A program made the position numbers and the translations under genes. Below are positions 31,344-37,624 of a DNA stretch of 39,573 bases, piece by piece. The DNA is taken from positions 1-39,573 of the forward strand of contig URAC01000002.1 of NCBI GenBank assembly GCA_900545735.1, given 5' to 3'. This stretch comes from an uncultured Bacillota bacterium. GTDB lineage: Bacteria; Bacillota; Clostridia; Christensenellales; UBA1242. The first letter of the stretch is position 1; every line of letters begins with the position of its first letter. The notes under the pieces were generated by a model. It worked only from the letters and a program-made list of their open reading frames with translations. It ran no database searches and was not told where the DNA came from.

Positions 31344-32771
31344 ATGAAAATTTTGCTAATAGGCGCAGGAGCGATTGTTTGCCTAATTTTAACAATTTTA
31401 AAATTTAGAATTGGCAAAAAGAAAAAAACAATAAATTTCAATGCGGCAAAAATTAAAAGCCGTAAGTTTTTATTTTTAAAAGGCAAGGAAAATTTAATCA
31501 TAAATGAAATTTTAAATAAATTGTTTAATAATGCACCAGCAAATTATTCTCTTACAATAGATTTTAACAAATTGAAAAATTCAGGGCTTTTTGATGGCAG
31601 ATGTGTTTACAAAATTTATGTTGACAAATTGGATATTGAAAGCACCAAACAACTTTTTGTTTTAAATAAACTTTGCAAAGAGTTAAATTTTAACGCCGTT
31701 GCACTTTGCAAAGAGGTTCAAATTCAAAATTCAATTTGCCAAAAATTTAATAATTTAAAATGTTTAAACTTGAATGAAATAAATCCAAAGTTGCTTTTTG
31801 AATTGAACAAAATAAACATAAACTATAATTCAAAAAATCAAAAATGTGAAGAAGGTATTTTTATCGACAATAACAAAGTAGATAATTATTTCTTAAAGAA
31901 TTTAAGACTTGAAAGCAAATGTGTTTTACAAGATTGTGATGTTGAATGTTATAAATTGCTTGATGTGAAAAATCAACAATCAATTTTTAGTAGTTTAGAT
32001 TTTGATATTAACCAACTAATCGAAATAAAGAATGTCAAAAACAAAAGCATTCTTTTAAATATGACATTTAATAAAGAGTTAAAAAATGAATTTGCAAATC
32101 TGACAAAAAAAGATAATTGCTTGACAATCAATTATTTTAATGGAGAAATAGAAAAATTGTATTTTTCAAACAATAATTTCCAATTTTGCATTAAAAAATA
32201 TGAAAAAAGAGCGTTTTTGAGCATCATTTTTGAAAAAATTAAAATTTTAAGCAATTCATATTTATTGATGAGCATATATTCAAATGAGCAAAAAATTGAC
32301 AATCTAAAAAATTTGTTAGCGCAAAATTATATAAATTTATCAAAAATCTTCGATATCAACTTTTATTGTGAGTATAAAAAATTAAACATTTTGATGAACG
32401 AAAAACTTAAAGAAATTTATTGCAGACATTATTTTCAAATAGACAAGGACAAGCCTGTTTCTTATGATAAGTTGGAAAGGGTTGAACAAATTATCAAATT
32501 GCCAAATCAAAAAATATTTTCATTTTGTTTTGCAAAATTTTTCATTGAGAAATTTTTGGGCATAAAGCAGTTGAACGGATTTTTGAAAATTTTGCCGAAA
32601 TCGGACATTAAGAGCTTTAGTTTTAAAATCAACTTTAATAAAAAAATCTACAATATAAAATATGAAAAAAACAAACAACATTTTGTTAGGTTTGGCGGTC
32701 TTGAATTTGTGAATTTAGACAATGTAAATTTAAAATATATTTATGAAAATGATATAACATTTTGCGGATAA
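31344..32771 (+). CDS. Unknown membrane-anchored protein downstream of spoVM
   Basis: I do not recognise this protein. It begins with one hydrophobic helix (about residues 2-18) followed by a basic KKKK patch, so it probably has one N-terminal membrane anchor with the rest in the cytoplasm. The remaining ~450 residues are rich in Lys, Asn, Ile and Phe, with scattered cysteines and no motif I can name. An in-frame TTG at 31326 would add six residues. Neither start has a clear SD, unlike most genes here, so translation may depend on the spoVM gene 29 bases upstream. No promoter or terminator lies between the two, which suggests co-transcription in the mother cell. A sporulation role is inference from position only. 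Confidence 0.75.
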   Translation: MKILLIGAGAIVCLILTILKFRIGKKKKTINFNAAKIKSRKFLFLKGKENLIINEILNKLFNNAPANYSLTIDFNKLKNSGLFDGRCVYKIYVDKLDIESTKQLFVLNKLCKELNFNAVALCKEVQIQNSICQKFNNLKCLNLNEINPKLLFELNKININYNSKNQKCEEGIFIDNNKVDNYFLKNLRLESKCVLQDCDVECYKLLDVKNQQSIFSSLDFDINQLIEIKNVKNKSILLNMTFNKELKNEFANLTKKDNCLTINYFNGEIEKLYFSNNNFQFCIKKYEKRAFLSIIFEKIKILSNSYLLMSIYSNEQKIDNLKNLLAQNYINLSKIFDINFYCEYKKLNILMNEKLKEIYCRHYFQIDKDKPVSYDKLERVEQIIKLPNQKIFSFCFAKFFIEKFLGIKQLNGFLKILPKSDIKSFSFKINFNKKIYNIKYEKNKQHFVRFGGLEFVNLDNVNLKYIYENDITFCG

Positions 32772-32780
32772 TGTTCAATG

Positions 32781-32789
32781 TGATATAAT
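32781..32789 (+). promoter_or_regulatory. Extended -10 promoter of rarA, apparently leaderless
   Basis: TGATATAAT is a perfect extended -10 (TGnTATAAT). A weak -35 (TTGCGG, 32762-32767) overlaps the end of the previous gene. The last -10 base is six bases before the ATG at 32796, so the transcript should start at or next to the start codon. No SD is present. Confidence 0.6.
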
Positions 32790-32795
32790 AACTAT

Positions 32796-34064
32796 ATGGA
32801 AGATTTTAATTCAAAGAGAGTGCCACTTGCAGAAAGAATGAGACCGACAAGTTTTGAAGAATTTGTTGGGCAAGAACATATTGCAAGAAAGGGCAGTTTG
32901 TTTAGAAGAGCAATAGAGACTGGAACGCTTGGCAGTGCCATCTTTTTTGGACCTCCTGGAACTGGGAAGACCACGCTTGCGAATATAATTTCAAATTTAG
33001 ATAATGGCATATTTAAAAAATTAAACGCAGTTTCAAGCGGCGTGGCAGATGCAAAAAAGATTATAGAAGAAGCAAAGAAAGATAAATCTTTGTTTTCTAG
33101 GCAAACATATTTATTGTTAGATGAATGCCATAGATGGAGCAAGGCGCAAAGCGATTGCATTTTGGCGGCTGTTGAAGATGGCACTATTGTTTTTATAGGA
33201 ACAACAACAGAAAATCCTTATCATAGTATGACGCCGGCGATTGTTTCGCGTTCTAAAGTGTTTGAATTTAAACCGCTTGAAAAGGAAGATATCAAAAAAG
33301 CACTTGTGCGAGCAATAAACGATAAAGAAAAAGGGCTTGGTCAATTTAATGTCAAGATTTCAGATGAAGCTTTAAATCATTTAGCGTGGGCTGCAGGCGG
33401 AGATTTGCGCTCAGCCTATACTTCTTTGGAACTTGCAACTTTAACAACTAAGCCAAACGAAAATGGCGAAATAGTGATAGATATTTCAGTTGCAGAGGAT
33501 TGCGTCCAGCAGAAAGCCTTTTCTTTAGATGAAACAAAATATTATGACTATTTAAGCGCTTTTTGTAAATCCATTAGGGGAAGCGACCCTGATGCAGCGC
33601 TATTTTATAGTTCTCGCTTGATTGAAGCGGGCGTAGACCCACAAATCATTGCAAGGCGACTTATTGCTCATTGTTCTGAAGATATCGGAATGGCAGATAG
33701 CAACGCATTGCTTCTCGCAACTTGCGCATTATATTCAATTAAAAATTTAGGCGTGCCAGAAGCATTGCTTAACTTGTCGCACGCAATCGTGTATGCTTGC
33801 ACGGCAGAAAAGTCAAATTCTGTTTATCTTGCAATGAGCAAGGCGCAAAATGCTGCCAAAAACTTTCCAGATGCTGAAGCACCTTTCCATTTAAGAAATC
33901 ATCCTTCAATAAATGACAATAAAAAAATAAAATATAAATATCCGCACGATTATGGCGGTTGGGTTAAGCAACAATATTTGCCAGATGAATTGAAAAACGA
34001 AAGGTTTTATATTCCATCTCAAAACGGCAAAGAAAAGAATTTGAAATTAAAAAAAGACAACTAA
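32796..34064 (+). CDS. rarA: Replication-associated recombination ATPase RarA/MgsA
   Basis: This AAA+ ATPase of the RarA/MgsA/WRNIP1 family acts at stalled replication forks together with SSB. At 422 residues it has normal length. The N-terminus keeps the family's LAERMRPTSFEEFVGQEHI. Walker A is GPPGTGKT (52-59) and Walker B is LLLDE (106-110), here followed by CHR instead of the usual IHR. Further on are the GTTTENPY sensor region and SRS arginine-finger region. The C-terminal half keeps the clamp-loader-like segment 'DPDAALFYSSRLIEAGVDPQIIARRL' in type. The ATG at 32796 fits the family N-terminus but has no SD and lies where the transcript should begin. The gene converges on the CBS protein gene with no gap. 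Confidence 0.95.
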   Translation: MEDFNSKRVPLAERMRPTSFEEFVGQEHIARKGSLFRRAIETGTLGSAIFFGPPGTGKTTLANIISNLDNGIFKKLNAVSSGVADAKKIIEEAKKDKSLFSRQTYLLLDECHRWSKAQSDCILAAVEDGTIVFIGTTTENPYHSMTPAIVSRSKVFEFKPLEKEDIKKALVRAINDKEKGLGQFNVKISDEALNHLAWAAGGDLRSAYTSLELATLTTKPNENGEIVIDISVAEDCVQQKAFSLDETKYYDYLSAFCKSIRGSDPDAALFYSSRLIEAGVDPQIIARRLIAHCSEDIGMADSNALLLATCALYSIKNLGVPEALLNLSHAIVYACTAEKSNSVYLAMSKAQNAAKNFPDAEAPFHLRNHPSINDNKKIKYKYPHDYGGWVKQQYLPDELKNERFYIPSQNGKEKNLKLKKDN

Positions 34065-34077
34065 TTAATAGTTGTCT
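34049..34077 (-). terminator. Intrinsic terminator of the CBS-domain gene
   Basis: A 9-bp stem, AGACAACTA with TAGTTGTCT (34055-34063 and 34069-34077, loop of five), is followed on the minus strand by TTTTTT (34049-34054). The stem contains the stop codons of both convergent genes. On the + strand no T-run follows, so it should end only the minus-strand transcript. Confidence 0.75.
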
Positions 34078-34781
34078 AAAATATTGTTCATTATAATTAC
34101 ATCACTGGCAGTAACAATTCCAAGCGGAATTTCCTTAATATTGCCAGTTTTTGTTATTAAAACAGCAATAAGTTTTCTGTTTGAGTAAAATTGATTTAAA
34201 ACTTTTTCAATCGTGGCGTTCATATCCACAACTTCATAATATTTAGATGTTGTTTCTGGCTTTATGATTTCTTCCACCAAAGTGTTGTTTATGTATTCAT
34301 CAACATTTTCGTGCCTTTCTATCGCTTTGCCAATTTCATCAAGTATTCTTTGACCATTTGCAATTCCAATCAAGCCGCCATCTTTATAAATAGGAATGTT
34401 GCTAAATTCAGATGTTGAAATCAATTCAATCACGTCAATAAGTTTGATGTCGCTTTGTGCGCACAATACATCTTTGTGACAAATAACATCAAGTGCCTTT
34501 GGTGGGGTTTTGATTGCATCTGCAATTTTTTCAATTTTCTCAACTATTTCAATATGCGGTTCAGCAATTATGTAATCTTCATTGCCGCCGTGAATAATTG
34601 CATTTCTTAGCCTTCCAAAATCGATTAAATCGTCTTCATATTTTCTAACTAAATAATTGAGCGGGACGGCTCTTCTAATTAGGTCTGAAAAACTCATACT
34701 TCTTTTAAAATTGTGTTGAACTCTAATCGCATAATCAATAGTGTTATATGCGTTGATAAATCTGCGCGCGTTGCTTTCCAT
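34065..34781 (-). CDS. CBS-domain protein with HEPN-like N-terminus
   Basis: Seen: residues 1-90 are predicted helical and contain RLRNAIIH (57-64), which fits the HEPN Rx4-6H pattern in two registers (Arg57 or Arg59 to His64). Residues about 95-150 and 165-235 form two CBS repeats, each with the strand ending in a 'G(I/L)' turn followed by a helix (GGLIGIANGQRILDEI; PLGIVTASDVII). Known: CBS pairs bind adenine nucleotides and act as sensors, and HEPN domains are often RNases or nucleotide-binding folds. Inferred: a nucleotide-controlled regulatory protein, target unknown. The start is well supported by AGGAGC six bases upstream of the ATG. It is a single-gene unit ending in its own terminator. 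Confidence 0.75.
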   Translation of the reverse strand: MESNARRFINAYNTIDYAIRVQHNFKRSMSFSDLIRRAVPLNYLVRKYEDDLIDFGRLRNAIIHGGNEDYIIAEPHIEIVEKIEKIADAIKTPPKALDVICHKDVLCAQSDIKLIDVIELISTSEFSNIPIYKDGGLIGIANGQRILDEIGKAIERHENVDEYINNTLVEEIIKPETTSKYYEVVDMNATIEKVLNQFYSNRKLIAVLITKTGNIKEIPLGIVTASDVIIMNNILDNY

Positions 34782-34871
34782 AAATTGCTCCTAATATTAG
34801 TTTACACATTTTATGAAAAATATCAAAAGATAATTGAGTTTTTTTAATATAAAATTAATTTGTCAAAACTG

Positions 34872-34900
34872 TTGATTTTTTTTTCGAATTAAAATATAAT
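34872..34900 (+). promoter_or_regulatory. Sigma-A promoter of the SRP RNA-tRNA unit
   Basis: TTGATT (34872-34877), a 17-base spacer and a perfect TATAAT (34895-34900) place the start at 34906-34907. That is exactly where the base-paired 5' end of the SRP RNA begins. Confidence 0.85.
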
Positions 34901-34905
34901 ACTAT

Positions 34906-35176
34906 CGTTGCACTAGGCGGGGAGTTAGCGGTGCCCTGAACTTGCAATCCGCTATAGCAAGGTTGAATGGTTGGTGCGGCGGTTAAAAGTTTTTGGATGA
35001 ATTTTATTTTTTTATGATGAAATCAAGGTCTTATGCAATATTTTGTTGTGAACCATGTGAGGTCCTGACGGAAGCAACATTAAGCAAATGTAAATATGTG
35101 ATGTAAGGAAACTTTGGTGGAGTAGAAGGGTAGAGTGGCTCATTAGTTTTTGCCGACAAGCCAACCTGTGCAATGT
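34906..35176 (+). ncRNA. ffs: Signal recognition particle RNA, large Firmicutes type
   Basis: This is the RNA core of the particle that, with Ffh, targets nascent membrane proteins. The 5' part has the GGCGGGGAGTTAGCGG and TGCAATCCGCTATAGCAAGG segments typical of the Alu domain in Bacillus/Clostridium SRP RNA. The Ffh-binding helix 8 is seen as AGGTCCTGACGGAAGCAACA with the GGAA tetraloop at 35070-35073. Bases 34906-34913 pair with 35168-35175 (one G-T), closing the molecule and fixing its ends. The length of about 270 is normal for this type. tRNA-Arg begins at 35177, directly after it, and shares its promoter and terminator. Confidence 0.95.
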
Positions 35177-35251
35177 GTTCCCATAGTTAAACGGATATAA
35201 CATTCCCCTCCTAAGGGAAAATTAGGGGTTCGATTCCCTTTGGGAACGCCA
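35177..35251 (+). tRNA. tRNA-Arg, anticodon CCT (reads AGG)
   Basis: A full cloverleaf can be drawn. The acceptor stem is GTTCCCA/TGGGAAC and the D-stem GTTA/TAAC. The anticodon arm is TTCCC-CTCCTAA-GGGAA, giving CCT at positions 34-36. A four-base variable loop and a T-arm with loop TTCGATT follow. The discriminator is G and CCA is encoded. It lies one base after the SRP RNA closing helix, with no promoter of its own. Confidence 0.95.
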
Positions 35252-35262
35252 AGCACTTGCGG

Positions 35263-35296
35263 ACGGAGAACAGAAATGTTCTCCGTTTGTTTTTTT
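35263..35296 (+). terminator. Intrinsic terminator of the SRP RNA-tRNA unit
   Basis: A perfect 10-bp stem ACGGAGAACA/TGTTCTCCGT with a GAAA loop (35263-35286) is followed by TTGTTTTTTT. Confidence 0.93.
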
Positions 35297-35392
35297 AAAA
35301 AAAACAAGCGGGAAAATTCCCGCCCGCAAGTGCGGGGTATAAGTAATTAGCAAGTTAAAAGAAACGACGCAAGTAGACGCGGCAGCACAACC
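35297..35392 (-). ncRNA. Possible small RNA on the minus strand
   Basis: On the minus strand a TATAAT (35399-35404) is followed by about 95 bases that can form three hairpins. The last, GCGGGA/TCCCGC (35308-35323), is followed by TTGTTTTTTTT, a proper intrinsic terminator. No good -35 is present and no RNA family was recognised. It would run tail-to-tail against the SRP RNA-tRNA transcript. Confidence 0.25.
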
Positions 35393-35409
35393 GCTAGAAT
35401 TATAAAATG

Positions 35410-35433
35410 TCGAGCTTTTGGCTCGATTTTTTT
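35410..35433 (+). terminator. Orphan terminator-like hairpin
   Basis: The stem TCGAGC/GCTCGA with loop TTTTG is followed by seven T. The nearest upstream + transcript already has a terminator, so this is either a back-up or the end of an unseen short RNA. Confidence 0.5.
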
Positions 35434-35613
35434 ATAACTTTTGCTTAAATAAAAAGCGGCAATCCCACAAAAGATTTGAGCGGAAAAAGTTTGCAAAATA
35501 AGAGGCGGCGAGGCCGCAAAAAAATGCAGCGCTCTTTCGCTCGCAATTTTTGCTATTTTTAAAATATTAATTTTATAAATTATTTGTTCATATACATAAT
35601 GTTGAAGGGAATT

Positions 35614-35883
35614 ATGAAATTTAGCAAATTATTTGTTTATTTTAATGTCAACAATTCAAACAAGATTAAAATTTTGTATGGTGTTTCTGATGATTTTTCT
35701 GTTTTAAATTTTTTAGATAACATTGCAGAATTAGATAATTATTGTGGCTTTTCTTTTGAAAATAAACCGCTGACCAAAGAAGAATATTTTTTAGTTCTAA
35801 ACAAAAAAATTAAGTATTGTAATTGCATTGAAAAAGTTAAATCTGATTATGCGCAAAATTATGAATCAAGTTTAGATTTTTAG
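35614..35883 (+). CDS. Small protein of unknown function (89 aa)
   Basis: I do not recognise this protein. The chosen ATG at 35614 has GAAGGGA four bases upstream. Upstream in-frame starts (TTG at 35584, ATG at 35599) lack a ribosome binding site and would add ten or five residues. The product is small, soluble-looking, rich in Asn, Phe and Lys, with three cysteines (one near residue 43, two near 67-70). No membrane helix or named motif is visible. Its stop is 10 bases before the mscS promoter, so it is probably a separate transcript or read-through partner. Confidence 0.6.
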   Translation: MKFSKLFVYFNVNNSNKIKILYGVSDDFSVLNFLDNIAELDNYCGFSFENKPLTKEEYFLVLNKKIKYCNCIEKVKSDYAQNYESSLDF

Positions 35884-35893
35884 TAAAAATTGT

Positions 35894-35922
35894 TTTACAT
35901 TTTTATTGCTCAAAGTTATAAT
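35894..35922 (+). promoter_or_regulatory. Sigma-A promoter of the mscS gene
   Basis: TTTACA (35894-35899), a 17-base spacer and TATAAT (35917-35922) precede the ribosome binding site AGGAG at 35934-35938. Confidence 0.8.
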
Positions 35923-35943
35923 AACAATATATTAGGAGTTATT

Positions 35944-37011
35944 ATGGATTGGGCAGGTATTTGGGAATCTATTAAAACATTTTTTACAAGCAATGTTTGG
36001 AATATTGTAGGCTTTTTTGCAGCTTTAATTATTGGCATTATCGTTGTGAAATTGCTTTTAAATATGACAAAAAGAATAATGGGCAAAACAAAGGTTGAAA
36101 AGATTGCTCAAAGTTTTATTTATGTTGTTATTAAATTTGTGCTGTACCTAGCATTAGTTTTGATTTTGTTAAGCATTCTTGGAGTGTCGATGACTGGTGT
36201 TGTTGCGGCAATCAGCGCGCTTCTTCTTGCTGTTGGTATGGCATTGCAAAACAATATTGCAAACGTTGCTAACGGAATTATAATCGTATCTTCACATATG
36301 TTCAAAAAAGGCGATTATATCATCGTTAATGGTGTGGAAGGCAGCATTGAGCAAATTAACTTTTTGTTTACAACAATAGTTACAACTGACAATAAAAAGA
36401 TTACACTTCCAAACTCAACGATTGTTAACAATGCGGTTATAAATGCAGGAGCGAATAAGACAAGGAGAATAGATTTTACATTTGGCGTTGCTTATGAAAG
36501 TGATGTTGAGCTAGTAAAGAAAATTGTTATTGATGTAATGATGAGTGATGGAAGGGTTTTGTTGGACCCACCACCATTTTGCAGGTTAAAAACTTTAAAT
36601 AGCAGCAGTTTGGATTTCTTTGCAAATTGCTGGGTTGATAAAGAAGATTATTGGGACGTTTATTATTACATTATTGAAAATGTTTATAATGAATTTAAAC
36701 GCAACAATATTTCAATTCCATACAATCAACTTGAAGTTAGGGAAAGAAAAGACGAAGTTGTGCTTCCAGTTAATGAAGAGCCACTTAAAGAGCGTGTTGA
36801 AAAAGTAAGAAAAGACGATATGCATTTTGATTTAGAAAACACGGATTTGACTGCATATTTTAAACGAATGAAACAGCGCAAGAAAGAAACGCCAAACAAC
36901 AAAAAAGACAAGCGTAAAAAGAAAAATAAAAAGCAAAAAGATTTGCTTTTAGAGAGTATGCCAGAAAATGCTGAAACAGTTGAAGAAATTAAGGAAGATA
37001 AAAAGGATTAG
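35944..37011 (+). CDS. mscS: Small-conductance mechanosensitive channel, MscS family
   Basis: This membrane channel opens under membrane tension to release solutes after hypo-osmotic shock. The ATG at 35944 follows AGGAG by five bases. A farther upstream in-frame start (35890) precedes the promoter and is rejected. The 355-residue product has three hydrophobic segments. The third, the pore helix, is Gly/Ala-rich (ALLLAVGMALQNNIANVANG), followed by the MscS beta-domain (GDYIIVNGVEGSIEQI, KKITLPNSTIVNNAVIN) and the alpha-beta domain. The last ~60 residues are a Lys-rich then acidic tail beyond the usual family end. The stop overlaps the end of the convergent XRE gene by four bases, with no terminator between. 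Confidence 0.93.
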   Translation: MDWAGIWESIKTFFTSNVWNIVGFFAALIIGIIVVKLLLNMTKRIMGKTKVEKIAQSFIYVVIKFVLYLALVLILLSILGVSMTGVVAAISALLLAVGMALQNNIANVANGIIIVSSHMFKKGDYIIVNGVEGSIEQINFLFTTIVTTDNKKITLPNSTIVNNAVINAGANKTRRIDFTFGVAYESDVELVKKIVIDVMMSDGRVLLDPPPFCRLKTLNSSSLDFFANCWVDKEDYWDVYYYIIENVYNEFKRNNISIPYNQLEVRERKDEVVLPVNEEPLKERVEKVRKDDMHFDLENTDLTAYFKRMKQRKKETPNNKKDKRKKKNKKQKDLLLESMPENAETVEEIKEDKKD

Positions 37012-37211
37012 TTGTCTAAACCAACAAGGTAATCTATTGATACTTTAAAATATTTTGAAATTGCAATCAAATTTGAAAGCGTAGGCTCTCTAAGCCCATT
37101 TTCCCATAGACTTATAATACCTTTGCTAACTCCTAAAATCTTGGCAAGTTCAATTTGTCCAAGATTTTTTTCTTGTCTTAAAAGTTTTAAATTATCTTTA
37201 AACCTATTCAT
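37008..37211 (-). CDS. XRE-family transcriptional regulator (67 aa)
   Basis: This is a DNA-binding protein made of one helix-turn-helix domain. The Cro/CI pattern is clear: QIELAKILGVSKGIISLWENG (residues 19-39), then EPTLSNLIAISKYFKVSIDYLVG. The length is that of the minimal domain with no extra sensor. It is divergently arranged with the small membrane protein gene. Two 16-base palindromes lie between them, one inside the neighbour's promoter, so repression of that promoter and self-control are likely. A TATAAT on the minus strand (37213-37218) sits only one base before the ATG, so its own promoter is probably elsewhere or the message is nearly leaderless. Confidence 0.9.
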   Translation of the reverse strand: MNRFKDNLKLLRQEKNLGQIELAKILGVSKGIISLWENGLREPTLSNLIAISKYFKVSIDYLVGLDN

Positions 37212-37222
37212 TATTATAATTT

Positions 37223-37238
37223 TCTCACAAGTGTAAGA
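37223..37238. promoter_or_regulatory. Operator 1 of the XRE unit
   Basis: TCTCACAAGTGTAAGA matches the second palindrome in both half-sites except for one base (TCTCAC for TCTTAC). It lies 12 bases upstream of the XRE start codon, 29 bases centre-to-centre from operator 2. Confidence 0.6.
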
Positions 37239-37245
37239 AAAATAC

Positions 37246-37274
37246 TTGACATCTTACAAAAGTAAGAATATAAT
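37246..37274 (+). promoter_or_regulatory. Consensus sigma-A promoter with embedded operator 2
   Basis: A perfect TTGACA (37246-37251), a 17-base spacer and a perfect TATAAT (37269-37274) drive the small membrane protein gene. The spacer is the palindrome TCTTACAAAAGTAAGA (37252-37267), so a protein bound there would block RNA polymerase. Confidence 0.85.
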
Positions 37275-37303
37275 TAAGTAGAATTTTGTCGTTTGGAGGG
37301 ATT

Positions 37304-37528
37304 ATGAATCAAGATAAAAACAAAAAGGTAGTTGGGGTTCTATTAAGCCTTTTCTTAGGTTTGATTGGTTTGATAATAGGATTGTGTTTATATCCTTATA
37401 ATAGTGAAGAGCGTAACACTTTTTTAAATGGTTGGTTGCTTGGATTTGTAATTTCGCTTTTAATTGGAGTAGTTTTCGTAATCATATATTTTTGTTTTTT
37501 AAGCAGCATAATCAATTCGGTACATTAA
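37304..37528 (+). CDS. Small two-helix membrane protein (74 aa)
   Basis: The function is not recognised. The ATG at 37304 has GGAGGG four bases upstream; an in-frame TTG at 37286 would lie upstream of this site and is rejected. The product has a short charged N-terminus (MNQDKNKK), a hydrophobic helix at about 9-28, a polar loop with YNSEERN, and a second helix at about 43-67. It is driven by a consensus promoter under likely control of the divergent XRE regulator. The pattern of a small membrane protein tightly repressed by a neighbour recalls toxin or stress modules, but there is no direct evidence for that. Confidence 0.8.
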   Translation: MNQDKNKKVVGVLLSLFLGLIGLIIGLCLYPYNSEERNTFLNGWLLGFVISLLIGVVFVIIYFCFLSSIINSVH

Positions 37529-37544
37529 TTTGATATATATCAAA
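37529..37544. promoter_or_regulatory. AT-only-loop palindrome between genes
   Basis: TTTGATATATATCAAA is a perfect 16-base palindrome directly after the stop codon and is followed within two bases by TTTTT. It could be a weak terminator or a binding site; the sequence does not decide. Confidence 0.35.
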
Positions 37545-37586
37545 AATTTTTAGAGTATTAAAATCATTTTTATTTTTTGAGAAATA

Positions 37587-37595
37587 TGTTATAAT
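37587..37595 (+). promoter_or_regulatory. Extended -10 promoter of the SPFH gene
   Basis: TGTTATAAT matches the extended -10 consensus; no convincing -35 is present. A ribosome binding site AAGGAG follows at 37613-37618. Confidence 0.6.
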
Positions 37596-37624
37596 TATCT
37601 CATAATATATTTAAGGAGAATATT

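Larger units (their letters stand above)
35252..35613 (+). other. Hairpin-rich intergenic stretch without a supported protein gene
   Basis: Beyond the tRNA terminator this stretch holds an outer 10-bp inverted repeat (35253-35262 with 35324-35333) and a GCGGGA/TCCCGC hairpin (35308-35323). It also holds a + strand terminator-like hairpin (35410-35433) and a GCGGC/GCCGC hairpin near 35506-35518. It is more GC-rich in patches than its surroundings. No ORF with a ribosome binding site was found on either strand. Confidence 0.7.

Noticed and set aside
32792..33184. Minus-strand frame of 130 codons opposite rarA
   Set aside because: It lies wholly opposite the conserved AAA+ coding sequence and has no recognisable features.
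35525..35580. Twelve-codon frame starting at an ATG in the hairpin-rich gap
   Set aside because: There is no ribosome binding site and no resemblance to a known peptide.
35890..35943. N-terminal extension of MscS from an upstream ATG
   Set aside because: The extension would overlap the promoter and SD; the ATG at 35944 has AGGAG at proper spacing.
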